The notes below the pieces were generated by a model. It did no database searches. It saw nothing but the letters and a program-made list of their open reading frames with translations, and was not told where the DNA came from. A stretch of 34,641 nt of DNA from Firmicutes bacterium UBA2598 (GTDB lineage: Bacteria; Bacillota; PH28-bin88), in contig DDKM01000094.1 in NCBI GenBank assembly GCA_002339345.1, forward strand, positions 1 to 34,641, in the 5' to 3' direction. The position numbers and the translations under genes are program-made. Below, piece after piece: positions 14,438 through 22,364 of this stretch; positions within the stretch are counted from its first letter, which is position 1; each line of letters starts with the position of its first letter.

Positions 14438-16597
14438 ATGTCACTGCTTGCCAAACAAATCGCCAAGGAACTCGGCATCTCCCCCGCTCAGGTGGAAGTC
14501 GCCGTTAAACTGATGGACGAGGGAAATACCATTCCCTTCATCGCCCGTTACCGTAAGGAAGCAACCGGGGAACTGGATGAAAACACCCTGCGGGAGCTGC
14601 AGGAAAGGCTTACCTACCTGCGGAACCTGGCGGAAAAAAAGGAAGAGGTCATCCGCCTGATCGCCGAACAGGAAAAACTGACCCCGGAACTGGAAGCCAA
14701 AATCCGGGCCGCCACCAAATTGGTGGAAGTGGAAGACCTCTACCGCCCCTATAAACAAAAAAGGCGCACCAGGGCCACCAACGCCAGGGAGAAGGGTCTG
14801 GGACCCCTGGCGGAAGTGCTGCTGGCCCAGACCCCAGCCGGTCTTGACATGGTTGGGGCAGCAGCGTCCTTCGTGAATCCCGAACTGGGGGTGGCCACAG
14901 TGGAGGAGGCCCTGGCGGGGGCGCTGGATATCATAGCGGAAACCATCTCCGATGATGCCGCCATCCGGCATACCATCAGGGAAATCACCCGGCGGGAAGG
15001 AATGGTGGCGGTAAAGGCCAGTGGGGAGGATGCCGACCCCACCTACCAGATGTACTTCGAGTATACGGAGCCTATCGCCAAGATCCCGCCCCACCGGGTG
15101 CTGGCCATTAACCGGGGTGAGAAGGAAAAAGCACTGGCGGTCAAAATCTCTGCACCAGCGGAAAAGATCATCGCATTAATGACTAACAACATAGTCCAAG
15201 ACCAGAACTCCACCTTCGCCCCATACCTGGCGACCGCCATCGAGGACGCCTACAAGCGACTCATCGCTCCCTCCATTGAGCGGGAAATCCGCAATGAACT
15301 GACTGCTGTAGCAGAGGAGCAGGCCATCAAGATCTTTGCCAAAAACCTCCACAATCTTTTACTTCAACCGCCGGTCAAGGGTTTCACCGTTCTGGGCATC
15401 GACCCGGGCTACCGTACCGGCTGCAAGCTGGCGGTGGTGGATGAGACGGGAAAACTGCTGGAGGTGGGGGTTATGTATCCCCATATGCCCCAAAACCAAC
15501 GGGACAAGGCTAAAGCCATTTTAAAGGAATTGATCACCAAGAATGGTGTGGATGCCATCGCCATCGGCAACGGCACCGCCTCCCGCGAAACGGAGGAACT
15601 GGTGGCAGAACTCTTAAAGGAAATGAATACAAGTGTACAGTATGTCATCGTCAGCGAGGCGGGAGCATCGGTTTATTCCGCCTCCAAGGTGGCCAACGAG
15701 GAGTTTCCCGACTTTGACCTTTCCTTACGTAGTGCAGTCTCCATCGCCCGGCGACTGCAGGATCCCCTGGCGGAACTGGTGAAAATCGAGCCCAAGGCGG
15801 TAGGTGTAGGGCAGTACCAGCACGATGTAACCCCCAAACGCCTGGACGAGGCACTGGCTGGTGTGGTGGAAAGTGCAGTGAACACCGTGGGGGTGGATTT
15901 GAACACCGCCTCCCCTTCCCTATTGCGCTATGTATCCGGCCTGAATGCCACCGTAGCCAAAAATATCGTCAGCTACCGGGAGCAGCACGGAAAATTTCGT
16001 CGGCGGACGGATTTGAAAAAGGTGCCGCGGCTGGGAGAACACACCTTCACCCAGTGCGCCGGTTTTCTACGGATACCCGACGGCTCATACCCGTTGGACA
16101 GGACATCCGTCCACCCGGAATCCTATGGGGCCACGGAAAAACTGCTGGCTAAACTGGGGTATGCGGTAGAAGACCTGGCGAAGGGAAAATTAGGTGAGCT
16201 GCACGCCGCACTGGACAGGGTGGACTTGGAGGCTACCGCTGCCGAGTTGGGAGTGGGAATTCCCACTTTGCGGGACATTATCGCCGATTTGAAGAAGCCC
16301 GGCCGAGACCCCCGGGAGGATCTCCCCAAGCCCATTTTCCGGCGGGATGTCACCAAACTGGAGGAGTTGTCGGAGGGGATGGTGCTGTACGGCACCGTGC
16401 GTAATGTGGTGGATTTCGGCGCCTTTGTGGACATCGGTGTCAAACAGGACGGCCTTGTACACATTTCGGAAATGGCGGACCGTTATATCAAACACCCCAT
16501 GGAAGTTGTCAATGTGGGTGATCAGGTGCGGGTGCGGGTAATCAGTGTTGACCTGAAACGTGGCCGGGTGGGCCTCAGCATGAAGGGGGTCCACTAG
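14438..16597 (+). CDS. tex: Tex family RNA-binding transcription accessory protein
   Basis: Tex is a cytoplasmic nucleic-acid-binding protein related to eukaryotic Spt6, affecting transcription and virulence or toxin gene expression in various bacteria. The 719-residue protein has the usual length and order: helical N-terminal region (residues 1-190), a YqgF/RNase H-like domain beginning FTVLGIDPGYRTGCKLAVVD (about 312-330), helix-hairpin-helix repeats around VNTASPSLLRYVSGL-like sequence (about 490-560), and a C-terminal S1 domain starting GMVLYGTVRNVVDFGAFVDIG (about 647-667) and ending near the C-terminus. ATG 14438 is preceded by an excellent AGGAGG; the frame extends 15 codons further upstream. 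It appears monocistronic. Confidence 0.97.
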   Translation: MSLLAKQIAKELGISPAQVEVAVKLMDEGNTIPFIARYRKEATGELDENTLRELQERLTYLRNLAEKKEEVIRLIAEQEKLTPELEAKIRAATKLVEVEDLYRPYKQKRRTRATNAREKGLGPLAEVLLAQTPAGLDMVGAAASFVNPELGVATVEEALAGALDIIAETISDDAAIRHTIREITRREGMVAVKASGEDADPTYQMYFEYTEPIAKIPPHRVLAINRGEKEKALAVKISAPAEKIIALMTNNIVQDQNSTFAPYLATAIEDAYKRLIAPSIEREIRNELTAVAEEQAIKIFAKNLHNLLLQPPVKGFTVLGIDPGYRTGCKLAVVDETGKLLEVGVMYPHMPQNQRDKAKAILKELITKNGVDAIAIGNGTASRETEELVAELLKEMNTSVQYVIVSEAGASVYSASKVANEEFPDFDLSLRSAVSIARRLQDPLAELVKIEPKAVGVGQYQHDVTPKRLDEALAGVVESAVNTVGVDLNTASPSLLRYVSGLNATVAKNIVSYREQHGKFRRRTDLKKVPRLGEHTFTQCAGFLRIPDGSYPLDRTSVHPESYGATEKLLAKLGYAVEDLAKGKLGELHAALDRVDLEATAAELGVGIPTLRDIIADLKKPGRDPREDLPKPIFRRDVTKLEELSEGMVLYGTVRNVVDFGAFVDIGVKQDGLVHISEMADRYIKHPMEVVNVGDQVRVRVISVDLKRGRVGLSMKGVH

Positions 16598-16674
16598 AGC
16601 CATCCCGGAGGCGCTGGCATGGGGAGCCTAATAACTTGAACCACAGCAGGGAATGACAAGGATGAGGTGCGAAG

Positions 16675-16824
16675 ATGGCCTTGTTTGATTTAATCGCCAC
16701 TGCCATTTTTGGGCTGGAGGCGGTGGTAGCCCATGAAGTGAAAGGACTAGGCTATGACGGGGTAAAGGTGGAAAACGCCAGGGTACCTATTGTCTGTTGT
16801 AGATCCACCCCGGCATCACCTTGA
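16675..16824 (+). pseudogene. 5' stump of a THUMP/RlmL-type rRNA methyltransferase gene
   Basis: From ATG 16675, preceded by GGATGAGGTG, the frame reads MALFDLIATAIFGLEAVVA and continues EVKGLGYDGVKVENARV before homology stops and a TGA ends it at 16824. This is the conserved N-terminus of YpsC/RlmL-like 23S rRNA guanine-N2 methyltransferases, which are normally about 370-380 residues with THUMP and SAM domains. Only about 38 codons remain. Homology ends where the stop codon of the opposite-strand dehydrogenase lies (16787), so a deletion or rearrangement joined the two. The lost part may have been replaced by the accessory region to the right. Confidence 0.7.
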
Positions 16825-17503
16825 GCATCCAGGCTATCAGCCGCCAGCGTTTGGTGATATAGGCGTGATGGCGCTTTTGGACGATGGCCCGGTAGATTTG
16901 CATAGCAGCCTTCTCCGCCGGGGCCACCCAAAAAAGTCCCGGACCCTTGGCCATTGGTGTATCCACATAGCCGGGCTGGATGTCGGTAACGGTAATGGGC
17001 AAACCCAGGCGGCTAGCCTTTACCCTTAAACCTTCCAGGTAGTTAGAGACAAAGGCTTTGGAGGCATTGTAGGCCGGAGCGCCCCGGTTCCCCCTTATGG
17101 CGGCGATGGAGGATATGCCCACAAGGTGGCCGGAACCCTGCCGCCGGAAATAGTTAAAGGCAGCACCGGCCATGGCAGCAAACCCGCTGACATTAACATC
17201 GATGGTCTGCTTCTCCAGTTCCCATTCCAGTTCCCGGTTGGCAAAGCCTACACCGGCGCTGATGATGATCAAGTCCATTCCGCCCATTTCGGCGATCAGT
17301 TCCTGCAGAAGTTGGGTTGCTTCCGCGGGCATGGAAACATCCATCTGTTTGATATATGCAATGGTGGGAAGCTCCTGTTGTAGTTTGCGCAGAATTTCCC
17401 CCCTCCGCCCGGTAAGGCCCACGGCAAAGCCGTTTTTAGCCAGCACCCTAGCCAGTTCCTTCCCGATCCCCGATGTGGCACCGATAATGACCGCCCTCTG
17501 CAT
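16787..17503 (-). CDS. Short-chain dehydrogenase/reductase (classical SDR)
   Basis: The 238-residue protein is an NAD(P)-dependent oxidoreductase with a Rossmann fold. It has the cofactor motif GATSGIG (residues 8-14), TGRR after the second strand, which favours NADPH, NVSGFAAM (equivalent of the NAG/N helix region), catalytic serine in GISSIAA and YNASK with catalytic tyrosine and lysine, then IQPGYVDTPM. The length is normal and the C-terminus (MPGWIYNRQ) appears complete. The substrate cannot be read from sequence. Upstream on its strand is the predicted promoter at 17549-17578. Its 3' end abuts the methyltransferase stump, marking the left edge of the accessory region. Confidence 0.9.
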   Translation of the reverse strand: MQRAVIIGATSGIGKELARVLAKNGFAVGLTGRRGEILRKLQQELPTIAYIKQMDVSMPAEATQLLQELIAEMGGMDLIIISAGVGFANRELEWELEKQTIDVNVSGFAAMAGAAFNYFRRQGSGHLVGISSIAAIRGNRGAPAYNASKAFVSNYLEGLRVKASRLGLPITVTDIQPGYVDTPMAKGPGLFWVAPAEKAAMQIYRAIVQKRHHAYITKRWRLIAWMLKVMPGWIYNRQ

Positions 17504-17548
17504 CTCTCACCCTCCAAATTGTCAAGATATTTTTTGAAAAAATTAAGC

Positions 17549-17578
17549 TATATACTCCTCCCTTCTACTTTATTGCAA
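17549..17578 (-). promoter_or_regulatory. Predicted promoter of the SDR gene
   Basis: TTGCAA (17578-17573) and TATATA (17554-17549) are 18 bases apart on the minus strand. A second TTGACA (17524-17519) lies only 16 bases before the start codon and has no -10, so it is probably fortuitous. Confidence 0.45.
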
Positions 17579-17732
17579 ACTTCCATATTTGCCGATGATT
17601 ACCAGTTTGGAATGGCTTAACTGTCATTGGCTGTTAAATTGGCTGTTAAGTGGTGGCTAATGTAATCTTTGCAGGCTTGAGCTGACCGAAATATAAATCT
17701 GCCGGTTTTTGGTGCCTAATAGCCTGTGGAGT

Positions 17733-18017
17733 TCAGCAGATTTTTTTCAACCAATTGACCTCTATGGTCAACTGGCCGATTTGCCTGGTCAGTTCCTCCT
17801 TCTCGGCTTCATACTGCTTTCTCATCTTTTCCAGTTCGCTTGCGCCGCGGGTGAAGAGGAATGGCAGGTTTTCAATAGCCTCGGCCTTCCACCGGTGCAG
17901 CTGGGTGGGGTGAACCTCGTATTGGGCAGCGATCTCGGCTACTGTCTTCTCCCCACGCAGCATTTCCAGTACGATCTTTGCTTTTTGTTCAGCTGTAAAT
18001 TGTTTTCTCTTTTCCAT
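17733..18017 (-). mobile_element. IS3-family remnant: orfA without orfB
   Basis: The 94-residue product is a Transposase_8-type OrfA: a helix-turn-helix around KTVAEIAAQYEVHPTQLHRW and a C-terminal leucine-zipper-like coiled coil (residues 58-91). In intact IS3 elements OrfA is joined to the DDE integrase OrfB by a -1 frameshift at an A-rich site. The site is present as A7 (17747-17741 on the minus strand), but the shifted frame stops after about ten residues and no integrase sequence follows towards 17504. I found no terminal inverted repeats. A TATAAT (18029-18024) lies just upstream. The relic sits directly after cas3, where cas4-cas1-cas2 would be expected. Confidence 0.8.
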
Positions 18018-18116
18018 GACTCCATTATAGCTTGCATAGTAGTAAGTGGATAAGGTCCTCCCCCGAGAAGGTTATATGAAAATTGCCTTCCGTTTCTTAT
18101 TGTCTCATTCCCCAAC

Positions 18117-20357
18117 TTATAAGATATTTTCCCAATCCCCTTTCGGAGGTACGAAACCGAGTCTTGGATCATACAAACCATCTTTTTTCTTGATCGCTGC
18201 TTTACCTAAGAACCAAGCCCGCCCATCAAATATTGGTCTGAATACTGGCATGCCATCCGGGCTATATAAGCTGGCACAGTATTGCCTGCAAGCACTTATC
18301 ATATCAATTGGAATTTCAATGGCATACTGCCGGGCTCGCTGTAGTAGTCTTTTCTGTTCATCCCTGTTTTCCAAAGTCCAATCGGTTTCCTGAAGTCTTT
18401 CCAGTATCGGAAGCACGTTATTGTTTTCTTCTACGAAAATCATCACTTCATCAGGTCGATTTTCTTCAAATAGTTTAGGAAACTCCCCCCATTGGCCGTT
18501 GGCCAAATTTTCGTAAATTGGTTCGTTTTTTAAACCGTTAGCCACATTTTTATAATACTCATCTACAATAAAGGGAACTTCCCTTTCAGTAAACGATAAA
18601 TTCTTCCCCAAGACTTCCCTGGCATTATCAATAAGTATTTCATTGTAGACATTTTTCCATAAAGGTTGGCCATTTTCGCTTAATAATTCGGCAATCAAGA
18701 CCTGTCCTAAAAAGCCTGGCCGCGAATGCCTGTTGCATCTCCCCGCAATTTGTATAACACTGTCTAGCGGCCCTAAGTCCCGAAATGCCCAGTCAAAGTC
18801 TAAATCGACACCCGCCTCCACCACTTGAGTGGACACCAAATAGCGACGTCTTCCCTTCTTTTCTAGCCATTTTATATATCTAAGAATAGTGCGCCGACGC
18901 CAAGGGGTTACCCAACCGCTTAAAAAAAGTAACGGTCCATCAAGATTTATTTTTTCTAAAGCCCAATACGCCTCCAGTGCAGCCTTTTTCCGGTTCATAA
19001 CGATTAATCCAGAGTTTTCCCGGACAGGCAGGTGCCTTTCCAGGATTTCCGAAAGATTTGTCAGTTTAAGATGCTTATCCGGTAAAAACTTATAGCAATG
19101 ACGGGAATACGGAAAAAAGGTATTTGGCGGCGCTAATTCTACCGAGGCCCTAATATGGGGCTGCGTTGCAGTCATAAGTAGGAAAAATGTACCCCATTTT
19201 TCACTCAAATAAGCCAAGGTATCACCAAATCCATGCCAATAACGAGGTGAAATGGTCTGCGGTTCGTCTATAATTACCACTGCTTTGCTAAACCGGTGAA
19301 AGTTCATCGTTTGATTGGCCTTAGGACTAAATAAGGCGTCCCATAAATGTACTAAAGTGGTCAACACTATTGGCTCACGCCAATATCGGAATAGTGCATG
19401 CATTTTCTTCCAAGCAGATGAATCTCCAATTTCGTCTTTTTCTTTGTTTTCTTTCCCGTGAACCAGGCTGTGGTCCTCCTGAACAGCCGTATTCCCAAAA
19501 ACACTTTTGGCAACTAAAGCCGTTTGCTCCACAATACTGATAAACGGAAGGCCATAAATAATCGAATGGCAAGCAAATCGCTTTGCCCATTCATGCGCAA
19601 TAGTCAACCCTGTCAGAGTTTTTCCCGTTCCGGTAGGCAAGGTTAAAGTATAAACACCGGGATGAGAAATAGTTCTGGCTCTTTGCAGGCATGCTTCTTT
19701 CACTTTCTCTCGCCAGGCGTCTATTTCCGGCGTTCGACGCGGCAAAACGGGTGACGATAATTCCGGCAACTCTTTTTCATGCAGGCTTCCGATACCGATA
19801 GCATCCATTCGATCAGCCGCAATCAAAAGGGAGAACATGGTTCTCACTAAAAGCCATCGCTCAATATTTAAGTCGTCCGCCAACTGCCAATACAGATAGT
19901 CCTCCAAATCTAAATGATCCTTTTCGTCAAGCAACCACGGCCAGTCGGGTAATAATCCACTCATTTCTTCCGCGGGATTGGAACTGTTATCTTTCTGCCA
20001 ATCTGCTATCATATCAGCCGCATTGCGCAAGTAGGTATGATGGCGGCAGACCAGTTCTGCCGCCCAAATGTCACGGGTGAGACTATAGGTAAACAAGGCA
20101 GATGGTTTAGAATGGTTTACGCCAGAACCTTTTCCATCCAGATGCTTTTGAAAATGAGGATGTACCTTGCCTATATCATGAGTGAGCATAATTGCAGCCA
20201 GTATATCTTGATCTATTTTGAGACCATGTTTTTCCGCCAACTTCCTGGCAAACTCAGCTGCATTCCGTAAATGTTCAAGCAGCGGCTTGCCCAGATGGCT
20301 ACGACTGTTACCAAGCAGGGAACCAAGCAATGTGTTCATCTCCGCAACACGTGACAT
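18117..20357 (-). CDS. cas3: CRISPR-associated helicase-nuclease Cas3 (HD domain fused)
   Basis: Cas3 is recruited by Cascade to shred target DNA. The 746-residue protein has an N-terminal HD nuclease (LTHDIGK, His60-Asp61; HH at 106-107) and a superfamily 2 helicase: Walker A LPTGTGKT (about 240-247), motif II IIDEPQ (Asp364-Glu365), MTATQP (motif III), STQVVEAGVDLD and motif VI QIAGRCNRHSR (536-546). All catalytic motifs are intact. ATG 20357 follows GGGAGGGG and lies inside the cas5 3' end, a 50-base overlap. It is the last cas gene; beyond it come 99 bases without a gene and then the IS3 relic. No clear terminator is seen. Confidence 0.96.
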   Translation of the reverse strand: MSRVAEMNTLLGSLLGNSRSHLGKPLLEHLRNAAEFARKLAEKHGLKIDQDILAAIMLTHDIGKVHPHFQKHLDGKGSGVNHSKPSALFTYSLTRDIWAAELVCRHHTYLRNAADMIADWQKDNSSNPAEEMSGLLPDWPWLLDEKDHLDLEDYLYWQLADDLNIERWLLVRTMFSLLIAADRMDAIGIGSLHEKELPELSSPVLPRRTPEIDAWREKVKEACLQRARTISHPGVYTLTLPTGTGKTLTGLTIAHEWAKRFACHSIIYGLPFISIVEQTALVAKSVFGNTAVQEDHSLVHGKENKEKDEIGDSSAWKKMHALFRYWREPIVLTTLVHLWDALFSPKANQTMNFHRFSKAVVIIDEPQTISPRYWHGFGDTLAYLSEKWGTFFLLMTATQPHIRASVELAPPNTFFPYSRHCYKFLPDKHLKLTNLSEILERHLPVRENSGLIVMNRKKAALEAYWALEKINLDGPLLFLSGWVTPWRRRTILRYIKWLEKKGRRRYLVSTQVVEAGVDLDFDWAFRDLGPLDSVIQIAGRCNRHSRPGFLGQVLIAELLSENGQPLWKNVYNEILIDNAREVLGKNLSFTEREVPFIVDEYYKNVANGLKNEPIYENLANGQWGEFPKLFEENRPDEVMIFVEENNNVLPILERLQETDWTLENRDEQKRLLQRARQYAIEIPIDMISACRQYCASLYSPDGMPVFRPIFDGRAWFLGKAAIKKKDGLYDPRLGFVPPKGDWENIL

Positions 20358-21024
20358 CCAACCCCTCCCATGCAGTCAGACAGATACCGTCTTTTGGTGA
20401 CGCGGGATAGAAAATGGTTATACTCTCAAAAAATGCCCTTTGACTGGTTAGCCGAAACGGTAGCTTATCCCGAAACACCCCCTTAGAAACAATAATATCT
20501 ATATCGACTTTGCCTTCGGATAGCAATGGTACCACGCTTGATAAAATTACTTTCTTTTTTGCTACCGGCTGATTGTCAAACTCACCTAAGTATTCGATTT
20601 CCGCCAGTGCGTACGCCGTACCTAAGCAAGGGGTGTAGATAAACGTACCCGCCTCCAAGTATTTGCGTAGTTCTTTTTCCACCCCACCCCATACATATAT
20701 TCGGTATCTCGGATTCTTCACAAACTGATGCTTGACCCTTATATGGGGGTTTTTCTGCGGTTCCTTCACATTCCAGAAGTTGACAGTTCCAGAGTACCAT
20801 GTAATGGGATTGCGTATAGATACGGCAATCCGCGTCCCTCTTAGATCTTCCCAATACCGGGCTGCACTGGCTTTCTCATGGCTGCCATTCCCTAACCCGA
20901 TAATCCCCGCCAGAAGTCCAGCCACAGCAGTTGGTGGTGGCAAGGGGAAAGAAACGGAAGACGTAGTGGTGTATGGGCGGCGAAACATGGCTATCGGTCC
21001 GGATATATCAAAGGCTAAGGCCAT
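20308..21024 (-). CDS. cas5: Cascade subunit Cas5 (type I-B, Cas5h/Cas5b)
   Basis: Cas5 caps the 5' handle of the crRNA in the type I Cascade. The 238-residue protein starts MALAFDISGPIAMFRRPYT, then the proline-rich SFPLPPPTAVAGLLAGIIGLG loop region of Cas5 proteins, a RAMP-fold protein. ATG 21024 follows GAGGTG by 6 bases. A GTG at 21033 overlapping the cas7 stop as GTGA is an alternative start. The 3' end overlaps cas3 by 50 bases. The neighbouring genes and sequence both indicate subtype I-B. Confidence 0.92.
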   Translation of the reverse strand: MALAFDISGPIAMFRRPYTTTSSVSFPLPPPTAVAGLLAGIIGLGNGSHEKASAARYWEDLRGTRIAVSIRNPITWYSGTVNFWNVKEPQKNPHIRVKHQFVKNPRYRIYVWGGVEKELRKYLEAGTFIYTPCLGTAYALAEIEYLGEFDNQPVAKKKVILSSVVPLLSEGKVDIDIIVSKGVFRDKLPFRLTSQRAFFESITIFYPASPKDGICLTAWEGLDVTCCGDEHIAWFPAW

Positions 21025-21029
21025 GTTAT

Positions 21030-21938
21030 TCACCTCTTTTGTTGAAGCAGCCTATTCTCAAAAAACCTTTCTAACTCATCAATTCCCTTAATCTTCAACT
21101 CGCTTTCCGTCCACAGCTTTACACTCTCAATATTCTCCGCCACTCCCTGCAGGCGCTGGCTGACTCCGCTGATGTCCAGCAGACAGTCTTTGGGCGATCT
21201 GATAGCTAATTGTTCATCTTCAGTCAAATCCGTCGCGTCAGGCGACAGTAAATGTAGTTTTTCATCCAAAGCGCCGGCAGCCCCTGAAAAACCTTCTCGA
21301 TAGATGACTTCTAAAAGAAATCTAGGAATATGCCCCACCTTGCTGCGGGTTATTAGATTAATCGTACCCTGCCAAAGCCCCTCTGCCACTTTATCGACAT
21401 CATCTTCGGTAGCTCCGGTTTCCACAGATGGGTACTGATTAGCTATGCCGTATACACCCAACAAAACGAAAGGCACCAGGTATTCATTGCGGAATGACCT
21501 TTGTTCACTTTCTTCTTTGGTGGCAAAAGCCGCTGTCCCCTGAACCAACTCGGCCTTGGCACGATGCAGAGAACGGCCCCATTTGAATTGAACCGGACCT
21601 GTCCAGGAAAAAGACTCATTACCCAAAGCATAGGTAACTCCAAAAAGTCTGGTATCAATACACCCTTTCAAGGCTTCCTTTCCGGTATCAACACCCAAGC
21701 CTGCTTTTAACTCATCAACCCTGCTCTTTAAGGTTTTGGGTTCGCCATCCACAAATACCGCCAATCCGTCCCGTAGCCACTGATCTCTGATAGTGCGTTT
21801 AATTCGCACATCTGAAACCAGTACCTGGCTCGTTTCTGCATCATACCGCGGGTGGTTGGCATTCAGTGGGTCGCCGTTTGGATTCGCGTCCTTCACACTG
21901 TAAACGAATAAAATCTCTCTTCTTCTGGAAAATGCCAT
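21030..21938 (-). CDS. cas7: Cascade backbone subunit Cas7 (Csh2 family)
   Basis: Cas7 forms the helical backbone that holds the crRNA spacer. The 302-residue product shows the Csh2/Csd2 hallmark LFVYSVKDANPNGDPLNANH followed by VLVSDVRIKRTIRD, and the usual length of about 300 residues. It is encoded 3 bases after the small-subunit gene and just before cas5. ATG 21938 follows a GGGGAGA purine tract. The protein appears complete with no internal lesions. Confidence 0.95.
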   Translation of the reverse strand: MAFSRRREILFVYSVKDANPNGDPLNANHPRYDAETSQVLVSDVRIKRTIRDQWLRDGLAVFVDGEPKTLKSRVDELKAGLGVDTGKEALKGCIDTRLFGVTYALGNESFSWTGPVQFKWGRSLHRAKAELVQGTAAFATKEESEQRSFRNEYLVPFVLLGVYGIANQYPSVETGATEDDVDKVAEGLWQGTINLITRSKVGHIPRFLLEVIYREGFSGAAGALDEKLHLLSPDATDLTEDEQLAIRSPKDCLLDISGVSQRLQGVAENIESVKLWTESELKIKGIDELERFFENRLLQQKR

Positions 21939-21941
21939 CCC

Positions 21942-22364
21942 TTATTCTCCCCTTTCTTCTATATCATTTTTTGGCAACACTGGCTTACCGAAAATCCGCC
22001 AAAAGTATTCATTTGCATTCAAGAATGCTACTGAAAAAGCAAAGTTGCCGTCCACACCCATTTCTCCTCTCCCCCGAAGAAGTAGTTCCCCCGCCTTTCC
22101 TGTTAACTCTCGAAAATACATCTTATATTTGATGTCATAAGCCAGCAACAACTCTGGTACCCGGCTCAAATGCCGCAACAAATCCCGACGCTGCATTTTA
22201 CCAAACATGATCTGTTTAAAAAGTGGTGCCGAATCAATCTCATCTCCTTTACTAATCTGATTTCGCGCTATCATTCCCAACACTACCCCGCCCAGAAACA
22301 CTCCTTGTCCGACCGGAGTATTCAGATACGGATCGGAAAACCCTTCCAGCCAGTCTAAGTTCAT
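21942..22364 (-). CDS. Probable separate Cascade small subunit (Cas11-like; Cas8b C-terminal part)
   Basis: This 140-residue protein lies between cas8b and cas7 and starts within the cas8b stop (ATGA overlap) after AGGAGG, so it is translated by coupling. It resembles the helical C-terminal part of TM1802/Csh1-type Cas8b, including NTPVGQGVFLGGVVLGMIARNQ and RRDLLRHLSRVPELLLAYDI. In many type I-B systems this part is made as an internal translation product (Cas11b) of cas8b. Here it is a separate gene. The rest, ending at PKNDIEERGE, is charged. Assignment to Cas11 rests on position, size and predicted helical content, not on clear motifs. Confidence 0.6.
   Translation of the reverse strand: MNLDWLEGFSDPYLNTPVGQGVFLGGVVLGMIARNQISKGDEIDSAPLFKQIMFGKMQRRDLLRHLSRVPELLLAYDIKYKMYFRELTGKAGELLLRGRGEMGVDGNFAFSVAFLNANEYFWRIFGKPVLPKNDIEERGE

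Noticed and set aside
17504..18117. cas4, cas1 or cas2 fragments after cas3
   Set aside because: No reading frame shows their motifs. Only the IS3 orfA relic and the SDR upstream region are present.
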